Assembly: GCA_900473915.1 (NCBI GenBank)
Contig: UCNG01000007.1
Coordinates: 1 to 64,000, forward strand
DNA length: 64,000 nucleotides
From: Hyphomicrobiales bacterium
Lineage (GTDB): Bacteria > Pseudomonadota > Alphaproteobacteria > Rhizobiales > Rhizobiaceae
Direction: 5' to 3'
Shown: one piece after another, positions 46,848 through 56,309 of the stretch
How positions within the stretch are numbered: position 1 is the stretch's first letter
How the letters are laid out: each line of letters begins with the position of its first letter
Translations under genes and position numbers: made by a program
The notes under the pieces: model-generated
The model's input: only the letters and a program-made list of their open reading frames with translations
Database searches by the model: none
What the model was told of the DNA's origin: nothing

Positions 46848-47882
46848 TCACGCCAGCTGCCGCGCCAGCCGGGCCGATGCGGCGCTCAGCGCATCGGCCA
46901 TCGGGCCGTTTGTCGACTGATGATTGGCAAGGGTGACGATGGTGAAACCGGCCTCCGGCCAAGCTTCTTTGAGCTTCCATGCCGTCATCATCGGCGTCAC
47001 CGTGTCGTATCGCGCCTGTACGATTTCGGCGGGCAAGTGACGAATACGGTCGATATTTTCGATGAGATAATTATCCGGGAGGAAGGCGCGGTTGACGCAA
47101 TAATGGGTGAAAATGCGCGATACGGCCAAGGCCGCTTCCGGCTTCAGGAGTTTGGAAACGTGATCCGTGTTCGGTTCGAAGGTCTGTGTGCGTGCCGAAA
47201 ATCCACGCAGGCTCTGGGCCGCTTCATGCTCCTGTGCCGGATCGCCCGAGGTGAGACGCTTGTAATAAGCGGCCAGCAGATCGCCCCGCTCGCTCACCGG
47301 TATAAATTCGGCAAATTCCTGCCAGTGATCGGGGAAGATGGCGCGACAGCCGTGGAACCACCAGTCGATATCCTCCTGTCCGCCCAGAAATATGCCATGC
47401 AGCCGAAAGCCGAGGCAGCGCTGCGGATGCGCAATGCCATAGGCGAGCGAGAGACACGATCCCCAGGAGCCGCCAGCTACCAGCCAGCGCTCGATACCCA
47501 GTTTTTCGCGCAGGGCTTCTATATCCGCGATCAGATGCTGCGTGGTGTTTTCAGCAATTTCTGCGACAGGGGTGGAACGTCCCGCGCCGCGCTGATCGAA
47601 GGTAATGACGTGATAGGTATCGAGATCGAAACTGGCGACCTGACTGGCCGAAACGCCCGCACCGGGGCCGCCATGCAGGAACACCACGGGGATGCCCCGG
47701 GGATTGCCATATTCCAGAACGGAAAGCTCATGCAGATCGCTAACCCGTAAACGGAATTCGTGCGTCGGAAGAACGACGGCATCGGCTCCACCGAGTTCGA
47801 TTGGATTCAAGCCTTTGAATTGCTGCGCATTTTTAGCGGAAGGATAAATCTTTCCCTCCGGAACGCGCTTGGCTTCCGTCAT
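46848..47882 (-). CDS. Proline iminopeptidase-like alpha/beta hydrolase
   Basis: The 344-residue S33-family peptidase has the oxyanion motif FLHGGPGAG, DQRGAGRS, the nucleophile elbow GGSWGS and the terminal His segment ANHQS. It removes N-terminal proline from small peptides. It is longer than the E. coli-type enzyme by an N-terminal segment of about 45 residues. It is the first gene of the ten-gene minus-strand operon; its promoter should lie in the 365-base region upstream. Confidence 0.88.
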   Translation of the reverse strand: MTEAKRVPEGKIYPSAKNAQQFKGLNPIELGGADAVVLPTHEFRLRVSDLHELSVLEYGNPRGIPVVFLHGGPGAGVSASQVASFDLDTYHVITFDQRGAGRSTPVAEIAENTTQHLIADIEALREKLGIERWLVAGGSWGSCLSLAYGIAHPQRCLGFRLHGIFLGGQEDIDWWFHGCRAIFPDHWQEFAEFIPVSERGDLLAAYYKRLTSGDPAQEHEAAQSLRGFSARTQTFEPNTDHVSKLLKPEAALAVSRIFTHYCVNRAFLPDNYLIENIDRIRHLPAEIVQARYDTVTPMMTAWKLKEAWPEAGFTIVTLANHQSTNGPMADALSAASARLARQLA

Positions 47883-48067
47883 TCATTTTCCCCATTTTTG
47901 CGCTCGTTGGAAAGGCGCGTCAGCCAACTTTGCTCGAAGCAGATCTTCTCGCCTTTTCAAGAGCTTGAAGATAATCCAGCGAGCAATCTCTCTTGACCGT
48001 CTTTTTTATTATTTGAAATTTATAGGCAGCAATTTTGGGGTTTGGCCAATGCAAATTTAGACTTGCC

Positions 48068-48082
48068 ATTCCAATTTGGAAT
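48068..48082. promoter_or_regulatory. Palindrome ATTCCAA-T-TTGGAAT
   Basis: Perfect seven-base arms around a single base, about 190 bases upstream of the iminopeptidase start codon. It is a candidate operator for the peptide operon. The half-site equals the one in the murQ-rpiR region but in everted order, so it is not the same operator layout. Confidence 0.45.
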
Positions 48083-48142
48083 AGCGAGATAAAACGGCCC
48101 GCTTGAAATTTTCGGCCGCCTGTTTTTGGATCGTCATATGAC

Positions 48143-48171
48143 ATTGGTCCCGCAGCGCCAGCGAGACCAAT
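48143..48171. repeat. Inverted repeat downstream of the isoaspartyl peptidase gene
   Basis: ATTGGTC and GACCAAT arms separated by 15 bases that themselves contain short complementary CGC/GCG segments. It lies 77 bases after the isoaspartyl peptidase stop on the minus strand. It could end that transcript, but no T-tract follows. Confidence 0.35.
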
Positions 48172-48247
48172 ATTGTCGATCAAGATAGGAGGCCGAGTCG
48201 ATGCTCGTTGAACCTGCCTCCGCGAGGGTCAGGAAGTTCTTTCGGCG

Positions 48248-49180
48248 CTACCGATAGATTCCAGTGTGAACCTCACCGTCCAGACCGCACCACGCGCGGT
48301 ACATGCCTGGACTGTTGAAGGGCAGGCTGACATTCCCATTACGATCCACAGCGACAAGACCGCCTGAACCGCCGATTTCGCCAAGTTCCCGGACGACAGC
48401 GCCAGCCGCTTCGTTGAGCGATTGCCCTGCCCAGCGCATGCGCGCATCCACTTCATGGCCCACGGCCCAGCGAATGAAATATTCGCCATGGCCGGTGGCC
48501 GACAGCGCAACCGTCTGGTCATCCGCCCACGTTCCAGCACCTAAAACCGGGCTATCACCAACGCGTCCCGGTGTCTTAGCGGTCATGCCACCCGTGGAGG
48601 TGGCCGCAGCCAGATGCCCGAAGCTGTCCAATGCTACCGCGCCAACCGTCCCATGCTTACGGGCGGGGTCTCCATCGTCCGCGGCACCGCTGCGGCGGCG
48701 CTCCATTTCGTCATGAAGGGCCTTGCGGCGCTGCTCCGTCGAGAACCATTCTGGAGCCATAATTTCGAGACCCGCAGTTTCACAAAACCGTCTCGCCCCT
48801 TCCCCTGCAAAGAATACATGCTCGGTCTGTTCCATTACAGCACGTGCCGCCAGAACGGGATTGCGCGGCCCGCAAATTCCCGAAATCGCGCCGCATGCAC
48901 GTGTTGCACCATCCATGATGGCGGCATCCATCTCATGCGTTTCATCCGTCGTGAAAACAGCCCCGCGACCGGCGTTGAACAACGGATTTTCTTCTAGGGC
49001 GATGACGGATGCCGTCACGGCGTCGAGCGCTTTCCCGCCACCCCGCAACACATCCAACCCGGCCTGCAGGCATTCGCGCAGGCCGGCGTGATAGGCCGCT
49101 TCCTTCTCCGGCGTCATATTGGCCTTGAGAATGGTTCCGGCGCCGCCATGCAGCGCGATTACAGGTACGAATTTAGACAT
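48248..49180 (-). CDS. Isoaspartyl peptidase / type III L-asparaginase
   Basis: A 310-residue Ntn-hydrolase. The N-terminus (VPVIALHGGAGTI), the NAGRGAVF motif, and the self-cleavage site before the threonine in KHGTVGAVALD, followed by TSTGGMTAKTPGRVGDSP, are diagnostic. It cleaves beta-aspartyl dipeptides and asparagine after autoprocessing into alpha and beta chains. It lies just upstream of, and in the same direction as, the peptide-uptake operon, with a 365-base gap, so it may be co-regulated rather than co-transcribed. Confidence 0.92.
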   Translation of the reverse strand: MSKFVPVIALHGGAGTILKANMTPEKEAAYHAGLRECLQAGLDVLRGGGKALDAVTASVIALEENPLFNAGRGAVFTTDETHEMDAAIMDGATRACGAISGICGPRNPVLAARAVMEQTEHVFFAGEGARRFCETAGLEIMAPEWFSTEQRRKALHDEMERRRSGAADDGDPARKHGTVGAVALDSFGHLAAATSTGGMTAKTPGRVGDSPVLGAGTWADDQTVALSATGHGEYFIRWAVGHEVDARMRWAGQSLNEAAGAVVRELGEIGGSGGLVAVDRNGNVSLPFNSPGMYRAWCGLDGEVHTGIYR

Positions 49181-49236
49181 CTTAACTCACTATTGAAGAG
49201 ACTATCAAAGTCGAACAACTTGAAGAACCTTGCGAT

Positions 49237-49617
49237 CTATCGAAATGTATCCGCCTGTTTTGACCGGTTCATTAGGCTTGGCGTATTTTCGAGTTCCTTG
49301 GGCAAAGGCGCACTGGAACAGCGGAGATGCATCTCGCGAACGAACAGTTTTCGTTTCTTTTCATCGTTCTCTTTTATAGCCGCAGCAATAGCCAGCCCGT
49401 AGGGACCTATGAGAAGCCCCGGTGCTAAATCGGAGGCTTTCTTTTCTCTCGCCTGATAATTCACGGCCTCTGCGCGAATTTCCTCGCATTGTGGCGAAAC
49501 CCATTTCGGGTCGTGCGGCGAGAGAGTGGCCGCATAATTCTGCGGTGCAGTCGTGCATCCAACTACGATCATGGACACCAGGCAAACGATCCCTGCCCCT
49601 AAACGTTCGATTACCAT
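49237..49617 (-). CDS. Small hypothetical lipoprotein
   Basis: The 126-residue protein has a signal peptide with a lipobox ending IVVGC (Cys21), followed by a polar region (SPQCEEIRAEAVNYQAREKKAS) and a short hydrophobic stretch (LLIGPYGLAIAAAI) that may contact membrane. I do not recognise a named family; similar small lipoproteins are common in Brucellaceae. Its partner and function are unknown. Confidence 0.75.
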   Translation of the reverse strand: MVIERLGAGIVCLVSMIVVGCTTAPQNYAATLSPHDPKWVSPQCEEIRAEAVNYQAREKKASDLAPGLLIGPYGLAIAAAIKENDEKKRKLFVREMHLRCSSAPLPKELENTPSLMNRSKQADTFR

Positions 49618-49665
49618 TTCATTCCGTTTCCGTGCGCGACAGGTTTCGACCGTGATTCGATCATT

Positions 49666-49905
49666 CTAATCTGCAACATTGCTATTGCCTGCAAGTATAG
49701 CATCTGCGGCCAACCCGCCAGCCATGCGATAATCGTCTGACCATTCTTCATCGTCAAACACGCAAAGCGCAATCGTCGCGCATCGCTGCCTTTCCCTGAG
49801 TATAGCAAGCGCGATTGCGTCAACAGGTGCTATTTTTTCGTCGGCCTCTGGGACTTCGAGCCACAAATTTCTGGCCGTATCTACAATGTCACGGGGAAAT
49901 TCCAT
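49666..49905 (-). CDS. Small hypothetical protein
   Basis: A 79-residue soluble acidic protein (MEFPRDIVDTARNLWLEVP start) with an internal helical-looking segment (IALAILRERQRC). No signal or membrane segment. It precedes the lipoprotein gene by 48 bases in the same direction and could be co-transcribed. No family recognised. Confidence 0.5.
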   Translation of the reverse strand: MEFPRDIVDTARNLWLEVPEADEKIAPVDAIALAILRERQRCATIALCVFDDEEWSDDYRMAGGLAADAILAGNSNVAD

Positions 49906-50080
49906 GCCCTCTGCCTTTTAAGTGCTCCATTGCGCAGCAATTTCCGCTCGTCGAATCACAAACTCGTATGCGTCGTTTCTATATCCTTTCATAGTTCAAC
50001 GTGTCAGACACTTCTCAACAGCGCCGCATTGAATGAACAAAAAGTACCAGCCCGCAGATATATGGACTGGGATACACCAA

Positions 50081-50581
50081 CTACTTACCCGTACCGTCAG
50101 AAAACCTGTTTACCTTATAGGTCAGGCTTCCCGGGTCAGCAGCCTCCACGTCGATCCGGATATTTCTGATTTCGATGGCACGTTGGTCAGGCGGGAAATC
50201 CAATATCTGCCCCGTATTCGGGGTTTGCAGATCACTGGCGGTGTAACCACGGATTTCAAAACGCATCCTGCCATCGACAATGCCCAAATAAACGATATCA
50301 AAAATCGTTCCGGACTCGTTGGGATCGTATTCATCAGGATTCGGTATCTCCGACCCTTTTGCATAATCGCGCGGAGGGACGATGGGATCGCCGCTTAGAA
50401 CGAACTGCGTCTGGCCAAAGGTAGCAGTTGCCGGTGCAGGATGGTGCGATGTCTCTTCAGTGTCTACTGAAACCTCTGCACCCGCCGCTTGTTGGGCATG
50501 CAAGTCAGCCGGAAAACTCAGAACACAGCCTGCGATCACGAATATTGCAAGCCATCGACTTATCTTTGAACGTTTATCCAT
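50081..50581 (-). CDS. Hypothetical secreted protein
   Basis: About 166 residues with a signal peptide (KISRWLAIFVIAGCVLSFPADLHA-Q type, cleavage after residue 30). The mature part is rich in acidic residues and beta-prone segments (TIFDIVYLGIVDGRMRFEIRGY). ATG 50581 gives the signal peptide directly at the N-terminus; the upstream frame to 50647 does not. Likely periplasmic. No family recognised. Confidence 0.7.
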   Translation of the reverse strand: MDKRSKISRWLAIFVIAGCVLSFPADLHAQQAAGAEVSVDTEETSHHPAPATATFGQTQFVLSGDPIVPPRDYAKGSEIPNPDEYDPNESGTIFDIVYLGIVDGRMRFEIRGYTASDLQTPNTGQILDFPPDQRAIEIRNIRIDVEAADPGSLTYKVNRFSDGTGK

Positions 50582-50782
50582 CGCCTGTTCTTTTCCTGAA
50601 TCGCAAGTGAACGCCGCTCTTTTGATCGAAACGCGACATGCAGGCAATCCTTCCTATCACATGCTGTTCTCGCTGAAAGCATGGCAGGAACTGTCACGAT
50701 TTTATGACTGCAATCGTAAGCACCTTAGGTTAGGGTCGGCGTGGGAAGATCACCGTCGGAAACCTCAATAGAGAGGCATGGC

Positions 50783-52102
50783 ATGACTGTTGAAGCCAGG
50801 TCTGTTCGCATCATTCGGACAGTTGTTGAAACGCTGCACCCGCAGTTCAACGTGGAGTTATGGGACGGTACGCGCATAGGTGCATTCGACGGTCCGTCCC
50901 TGGTGATCAATGATCCGACGATCGTTCGGCAGCTCCTTCTCAAACCGAACTACGATTCACTGATCGATATCTGGACCTCAGGTCGGGTGGATATCAGCAA
51001 TGGTACAATCTTCGATCTCGCCAAAGCAAAAACCGACGGAAGCGTAAAGAACAGGTTGAAGGAGTTGCCAAAATGGCAACTACTCAAGGACCTTCCAGCT
51101 CTTCTTTTTGCTGGTAAAACCAGTGGCCACGAAGTTCTCGACGGCAGGAAACCTTTCGTCAGCGGATCGAGCAAGGAGGCGATCACGCATCACTACGATG
51201 TCTCCAATGAGTTTTACCGCTTATTCCTGGACGAGCGGATGGTTTACACGTGTGGCTACTTCACGGATTGGGCAAATGATATCGACCAGGCCCAGAAGGA
51301 CAAGCTGGAGCTCATCTGCCGAAAACTACGATTGAAACCGGGTGACCGTCTTCTGGATATTGGCTGCGGTTGGGGTGCCCTTCTGATCTATGCAGTACAG
51401 AATTTTGGCGTCATTGGCACCGGCGTTTCATTGTCGGAAGCCCAGACGGCGCTGGCGCGCGAAAGGATCAGAGAAGCAGCACTGGAAGACAGGATTACCA
51501 TCCACGTCAAATCCTATGCCGAGCTTGACGGTCAGTTCGACAAGATTTCCTCTGTGGGAATGTTCGAGCATGTCGGTATCGCCAATTACGACAGCTATTT
51601 CAGCGCTGTGAACCGGCTTCTACGCCCCGGTGGGCTTTACATGCATCATGCAATCACGCGACGCATGAAAAAGGACAAGAAATCCTTCAAACGCAAAAGC
51701 GCCGAGCACAAAGCACTGGTGAAGTACATTTTCCCGGGAGGAGAACTCGATCATCTCGGAATGACGGTAGAAAACCTGGAAAGACATGGCTTCGAAGTCC
51801 ACGACATCGAGAATCTGCGCGAACACTATGGCATGACATGCCGGTTATGGTGCGAGCGTCTCTATAGCAATTTCGATAAGGCCGTCGCTGAAATCGGCTA
51901 TCCGAAAGCGCGTCTCTGGCTGCTGTATCTTGCGGGTTGTTCGCTGGCATTCGAGCGCGGCACCGTCCAGATCAACCAGACTGTGGCTTCAAAACGCAAA
52001 CGCGGCATTTCCGCCGTACCTCAAACAAGAGCCGATATTTATACCGATTTCGGAAAGTCCCGCTTAGCAAGTCGAAGCGCTTCAGACAATGTCCAAGAAT
52101 AG
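50783..52102 (+). CDS. cfa: Cyclopropane-fatty-acyl-phospholipid synthase family
   Basis: The 439-residue enzyme methylates the double bond of unsaturated phospholipid acyl chains using SAM. The SAM motif LLDIGCGWGALLIYA, the substrate region HYDVSNEFYRLFLDERMVYTCGYF and FEHVGIANYDSYF are present. Length and N-terminal region are typical of the longer alphaproteobacterial forms. GAGAGG upstream supports ATG 50783. It is a single gene with a strong terminator shared with convergent guaA. Confidence 0.92.
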   Translation: MTVEARSVRIIRTVVETLHPQFNVELWDGTRIGAFDGPSLVINDPTIVRQLLLKPNYDSLIDIWTSGRVDISNGTIFDLAKAKTDGSVKNRLKELPKWQLLKDLPALLFAGKTSGHEVLDGRKPFVSGSSKEAITHHYDVSNEFYRLFLDERMVYTCGYFTDWANDIDQAQKDKLELICRKLRLKPGDRLLDIGCGWGALLIYAVQNFGVIGTGVSLSEAQTALARERIREAALEDRITIHVKSYAELDGQFDKISSVGMFEHVGIANYDSYFSAVNRLLRPGGLYMHHAITRRMKKDKKSFKRKSAEHKALVKYIFPGGELDHLGMTVENLERHGFEVHDIENLREHYGMTCRLWCERLYSNFDKAVAEIGYPKARLWLLYLAGCSLAFERGTVQINQTVASKRKRGISAVPQTRADIYTDFGKSRLASRSASDNVQE

Positions 52103-52105
52103 AAA

Positions 52106-52127
52106 AAGCCCGCAATCACGCGGGCTT
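52106..52127. terminator. Bidirectional terminator between cfa and guaA
   Basis: Eight-base arms AAGCCCGC and GCGGGCTT with a six-base loop, preceded by AAAAA, which becomes a T-run for the minus-strand guaA transcript. It starts four bases after the cfa stop. Confidence 0.8.
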
Positions 52128-52174
52128 AGATGTATCTCTATGCTCTCCGGTGCTGGTCTATGCCGGACGCGGGA

Positions 52175-53737
52175 TCATTCCCACTCGATAGTGCCGGGCG
52201 GCTTTGAAGTCACATCGTAGACAACGCGGTTGATGCCGCGCACTTCATTGATGATGCGGGTCGCCGCATTGCCAAGGAAGTTCATATCATAGTGATAGAA
52301 GTCTGCCGTCATGCCGTCCACCGACGTCACGGCGCGTAGCGCGCACACAAATTCGTAAGTGCGGCCATCGCCCATCACGCCGACGGTCTGGACCGGAAGC
52401 AGGACCGCGAAAGCCTGCCAGATTGCGTCATAGAGGCCAGCCTTGCGGATTTCATCCAGATAGATCGCGTCTGCTTCACGCAGGATTTCCAGCTTCTCGC
52501 GGGTAATGCCGCCGGGGCAACGTATCGCAAGACCCGGTCCAGGGAACGGGTGGCGCCCGATAAAGCTGTCCGGCAGACCCAGTTCCTTGCCGAGCAGTCG
52601 CACTTCGTCTTTGAACAATTCGCGCAGCGGCTCAACCAGCTGCATCTTCATGCGCTCCGGCAGACCGCCCACATTGTGGTGGGACTTGATCGTGACGGAA
52701 GGTCCGCCGGTGAAGGAAACACTTTCGATCACGTCGGGATAAAGCGTGCCCTGCACCAGGAAATCTGCGCCCCCCAGCTTCTTGGCTTCTTCCTCGAACA
52801 CTTCGATGAAGAGACGTCCAATCGTCTTGCGCTTCTTTTCCGGATCGGTTTCGCCTTCCAGTTCGCCGATAAAGCGGTCGGAAGCATCCACAAGGATCAG
52901 CGGCAGATTGTAATGTTCGCGGAACATTTCAACGACCTGCTTAGCCTCGTTCTTGCGCATCAGGCCGTGATCAACGAGAATACAGGTGAGCTGATCGCCA
53001 ATGGCTTCGTGCGCCAGAAGTGCGGCAACAGACGAATCCACGCCACCAGAAAGCGCGCAGATAACCTTGCCGCTGCCAACCTGTTTGCGGATCGCTTCGA
53101 CCGCCTGCTCGCGATAAGCGCCCATCGTCCAGCCCGGCTTCACGCCGACAATACGATGAACGAAATTCTGCAACAGCTTCGCGCCATCTGGCGTATGTAC
53201 GACTTCCGGATGGAACTGAACGCCGTAATATTTGCGCTTTTCGTCAGCAATGGCTGCAAAAGGCGCGTTCGGCGATGTACCGATAATCGTGAAACCGTCA
53301 GGAAGTGACGTCACGCGGTCGCCATGGCTCATCCAGACCTGATGGCGGGTGCCCTTGGCCCAAATACCTTCGAAAAGTGGACTATCTTCCTGCACGTCGA
53401 GGAACGCGCGCCCGAATTCACGATCATGGCCGCTTTCCACCTTGCCGCCCAGCTGGGCGCACATGGTCTGCTCGCCATAGCAGATGCCGAGAACGGGGAT
53501 ACCTTCTTCAAAAACGGCCTGTGGCGCGCGCGGCGACCCTATATCGGTCGTCGAATGCGGACTGCCCGAAAGGATAACGCCTTTCGGCTTCAGCCGTTTG
53601 AATGCCTCTTCAGCGGACTGGAAGGGGACAATTTCACAATAGACATTGGCTTCGCGCACGCGCCGCGCAATCAGCTGCGTAACCTGACTGCCAAAGTCGA
53701 TGATAAGGATTGTATCGGGATGTGCCGTGGTGCTCAT
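52175..53737 (-). CDS. guaA: GMP synthase (glutamine-hydrolysing)
   Basis: Converts XMP to GMP using glutamine and ATP. The 520 residues comprise a class I glutamine amidotransferase (nucleophile Cys in GICYGEQ, His-x-Glu in FHPEVVHT), an ATP-pyrophosphatase domain ([14 protein letters not shown]) and the C-terminal dimerisation domain ending [12 protein letters not shown] 53737 ([15 protein letters not shown]) is the conventional start. guaB is in the same window but separated by seven genes. Confidence 0.97.
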   Translation of the reverse strand: MSTTAHPDTILIIDFGSQVTQLIARRVREANVYCEIVPFQSAEEAFKRLKPKGVILSGSPHSTTDIGSPRAPQAVFEEGIPVLGICYGEQTMCAQLGGKVESGHDREFGRAFLDVQEDSPLFEGIWAKGTRHQVWMSHGDRVTSLPDGFTIIGTSPNAPFAAIADEKRKYYGVQFHPEVVHTPDGAKLLQNFVHRIVGVKPGWTMGAYREQAVEAIRKQVGSGKVICALSGGVDSSVAALLAHEAIGDQLTCILVDHGLMRKNEAKQVVEMFREHYNLPLILVDASDRFIGELEGETDPEKKRKTIGRLFIEVFEEEAKKLGGADFLVQGTLYPDVIESVSFTGGPSVTIKSHHNVGGLPERMKMQLVEPLRELFKDEVRLLGKELGLPDSFIGRHPFPGPGLAIRCPGGITREKLEILREADAIYLDEIRKAGLYDAIWQAFAVLLPVQTVGVMGDGRTYEFVCALRAVTSVDGMTADFYHYDMNFLGNAATRIINEVRGINRVVYDVTSKPPGTIEWE

Positions 53738-53814
53738 GTGCAGCATCTATTTAAAAAGTGACCGGGATGCAATGCCTATATGGTGTATAGCCTGCATGCT
53801 CAACAAGTGCGTTG

Positions 53815-54474
53815 TCAAAAACCGACCGATACTGACATACCATTGTCAGGAGCAGACAGGAGTCCCTCCACGATTGCGAGTTCCAATCGCTCAACGGCAT
53901 CGGCCAGTTTTTCATCTACGACATGCAGATATTGGGTCCAGTCGCCCACGTGCCGCAACTCACTTGCGCCATCGGAAATGCCGCGAAGGCCGAAAAGCGG
54001 AACTCCTGACAGCTGGCATGCACGCAGACACGCATAGGTTTCCATGTCGACCATATCTGCGTCGATATTGTCATATCCTTTGCCGGAAATGATATTGGCA
54101 CCTGTTGAAAGCGATGCAGCAGGGATACCGGAGACGAAAACCGGAAGCTTGATAACCTTGGGAAGATCGAGAAACGGCGTTGTTCCCTTCTCAAATCCCA
54201 GTGGCGAAGCGTCCATATCACGATAGGATACGGAGGAAACCTGGAACACTTGCGCTTGCTGTAACCTGGCCGAGCCTGCTGAGCCCAGCGAGACAACAAG
54301 GTCAGGTTTTTCGCCTGCTTGCGTCAAACCTGCTAGGGCATAAGAAAGACTAGTCGCCGCTTCGACTGGTCCAACTCCAACCATGAGCGGCGTGAACAGC
54401 TTCGCCAGATGGCGCCCGTATTCAGCATCTGCCGCCATAACGTAGAGCAGGCGCTTGTCCGCGACGATTTTCAT
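53815..54474 (-). CDS. 5'-methylthioadenosine/S-adenosylhomocysteine nucleosidase family
   Basis: A 219-residue nucleoside phosphorylase-fold protein with VGVGPVEAATSL, VSLGSAGS, the Met-Glu substrate pair in VDMETYAC and the catalytic Asp in GISDGASE. It would hydrolyse MTA or SAH, or a related nucleoside such as adenosine derivatives. It starts inside the stop of the upstream thioesterase gene (overlapping ATGATGA), so the two are coupled. Confidence 0.82.
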   Translation of the reverse strand: MKIVADKRLLYVMAADAEYGRHLAKLFTPLMVGVGPVEAATSLSYALAGLTQAGEKPDLVVSLGSAGSARLQQAQVFQVSSVSYRDMDASPLGFEKGTTPFLDLPKVIKLPVFVSGIPAASLSTGANIISGKGYDNIDADMVDMETYACLRACQLSGVPLFGLRGISDGASELRHVGDWTQYLHVVDEKLADAVERLELAIVEGLLSAPDNGMSVSVGF

Positions 54475-54929
54475 CATCCCTGCAAGCCCTTTCTGTCTTG
54501 CACCACCATCATGGTACCGGTCATCGTGGCGATGAGGCGCACTTCCGTATCGGTCACGGCAAAGGCCTGCCCGTCGCTTACCATGATGGTGCGGCCCGGC
54601 TTGGTGACTTCGCCGCGAAACAAGAACCGTTCACCCTTGCCGGGTGCAAGCAGATTCACCTTGAATTCGATAGTCAGTACGGCGGCTTCAGGAGGCATCA
54701 AGGTAAGCGCGGCATAGCCGCAGGCGGAATCGAGCGCGGCCGAAATCATCCCCGCATGCAAAATGCCGTGCTGTTGTGTCAATTCCTCTCGAAACGGCAT
54801 TTCGACTTCTACGATGCCGGGCTCGCAACGCGTCAGTTCGGCGCCGATCAGTTTCATGGCGGCCTGCCGCCCGAAACTTTCCTCGACGCGCTCCTTGAAA
54901 TCCGGTTCCGCTACGCGCTGGGCTGGCAT
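54474..54929 (-). CDS. PaaI-family hotdog thioesterase
   Basis: The 151-residue hotdog-fold protein has the PaaI-type active-site segment QQHGILHAGMISAALDSACGYAA. It would hydrolyse acyl-CoA or aryl-CoA thioesters. It follows the RNA methyltransferase gene by 13 bases, forming a three-gene minus-strand operon of unrelated housekeeping functions. Its physiological substrate is unknown. Confidence 0.85.
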   Translation of the reverse strand: MPAQRVAEPDFKERVEESFGRQAAMKLIGAELTRCEPGIVEVEMPFREELTQQHGILHAGMISAALDSACGYAALTLMPPEAAVLTIEFKVNLLAPGKGERFLFRGEVTKPGRTIMVSDGQAFAVTDTEVRLIATMTGTMMVVQDRKGLQG

Positions 54930-54942
54930 CGAGTCCCCCGTC

Positions 54943-56232
54943 CTATTTCGATCTTTGTAGAATGCTTACATAAAATCCGTCAGTACCGGTGGACAATGGC
55001 GAAAAAACCGTGCCCTGAGAAGGGAACACCGGCCTCATATCGCCAGCATCGGCTACCACTGCATCCCACAATGCCTGTGGCTCAACTTCGGTGAAATCGT
55101 TGTTTTCCGCAAGAAATCGCGTCACTTGTCGCGTATTTTCCTCGGCAAAGAGTGAGCAGGTAACATAAGCAAGTCGCCCGCCCGGCTTCACATAATGCTT
55201 GGCGGATTCCAGAACCTCCATCTGATCCTGAACGCGCCGCTCAAGCTGCTGCTCGTTCAGCCGCCATTTCGCATCAGGACGGCGTCGCCAGGTTCCGGAG
55301 CCCGTACAAGGCGCATCGGTGAGTACAAGGTCCATCTGTCCCGTGAGAGGATCGAGCGCATCAAGGTTCCCGTGCACCTGCGTGTTGCGCACGCCTGCCC
55401 GCTGCAATCGCTCGTGCATGGGTGAGAGCCGAGCGCGCTCAGCATCATAAGCATGAATCTGGCCGCTGTTCTGCATTGCAGCAGCCAGTGCCAATGTCTT
55501 GCCGCCTGCCCCGGCACAATAATCAAGTACTTGTTGGCCAGGCTTCGCACCAGCGAAAAGGGCCGCGAGTTGTGAGCCTACATCCTGCACTTCGAACCAG
55601 CCATCAAGAAAAGCGTGCTCGCCTTGCACATTTGGATGACGCCCAAGCGCTTCGATCGGCGGGATGCGCAGTGCCTGCGCCAAGAAAGGAGCTGGCGCCG
55701 CCCCAGCCTTTTCAAGCGCGGCGAGGGTTTTTTCAGGCGTCGCCTTCAAACTATTTACGCGAAGATCGACTGGAGGTCGCGTAGCCAGCGCCCTGCCTTC
55801 ATCCACCCAGCGCGCACCGAAAAGCTCCTCAAGTGATGATGCGCACCATTCCGGTACATCTGCCTGAACGTAACCTGGTGCGTCAGTTATTTTCCGGCTT
55901 TCCCAGGCTACACGGCGCGTTTGTTCCAGTGTTTCCGGTGCAAACTTGTCGCCGTCAAGCACTGTATCGATAGCGGCAATATCCATACCGCCGTCGGCCA
56001 GCAGTGCACCAAAAGCTAGAGCACGAGCATCATCGGCATCCATTCGCCACGCGATAGACAGTCTGCGGCGCAGCGCATCATAGACAATGTTGCCAATCAC
56101 GGCGCGATCGCCTGCGCCTGCAAAACGATGAGAAGCTCCCCAATCCTTCAGCACGTCAGAAGCCGGGCGCGTGCCCGCTTCAATCTCGCCCAGAACCTCG
56201 ATAGCCGCCTGCAGGCGTCCGCCAAGCCGCAT
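54943..56232 (-). CDS. RsmB/NOP-family rRNA (cytosine-5) methyltransferase
   Basis: A 429-residue enzyme that methylates a cytosine in rRNA. SAM-binding VLDYCAGAGGKTLALA, the two catalytic cysteines in TDAPCTGSGTWRRRPDAKW and YVTCSLF, and an N-terminal NusB-like helical region (about residues 1-120) are present. ATG 56232 is the family start; the frame extends upstream into the katA terminator. RsmB itself (C967 of 16S rRNA) is the closest known activity, but specificity is not proven. Confidence 0.88.
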   Translation of the reverse strand: MRLGGRLQAAIEVLGEIEAGTRPASDVLKDWGASHRFAGAGDRAVIGNIVYDALRRRLSIAWRMDADDARALAFGALLADGGMDIAAIDTVLDGDKFAPETLEQTRRVAWESRKITDAPGYVQADVPEWCASSLEELFGARWVDEGRALATRPPVDLRVNSLKATPEKTLAALEKAGAAPAPFLAQALRIPPIEALGRHPNVQGEHAFLDGWFEVQDVGSQLAALFAGAKPGQQVLDYCAGAGGKTLALAAAMQNSGQIHAYDAERARLSPMHERLQRAGVRNTQVHGNLDALDPLTGQMDLVLTDAPCTGSGTWRRRPDAKWRLNEQQLERRVQDQMEVLESAKHYVKPGGRLAYVTCSLFAEENTRQVTRFLAENNDFTEVEPQALWDAVVADAGDMRPVFPSQGTVFSPLSTGTDGFYVSILQRSK

Positions 56233-56309
56233 TGTGTCTCCTTCTCGAATGCCTGCTCGGGCATAGCCTTCCTTGCAGGGAAAAGGCAATCGGCAAATCA
56301 AAACAAAAA

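Larger units (their letters stand above)
47883..48247. other. Intergenic region upstream of the peptide operon
   Basis: This 365-base AT-rich region likely holds the promoter of the peptide operon; on the minus strand TATAAA and TAATAA elements occur about 110-130 bases before the iminopeptidase start. It contains a perfect palindrome (48068-48082) and a longer inverted repeat (48143-48171). No convincing gene was found. Confidence 0.5.

Noticed and set aside
48068-48082. Palindrome as a second site for the RpiR regulator of murQ
   Set aside because: The arms are the same seven bases but in the opposite order and with a one-base spacer, so a dimer that fits the murQ-region sites would not fit this one.
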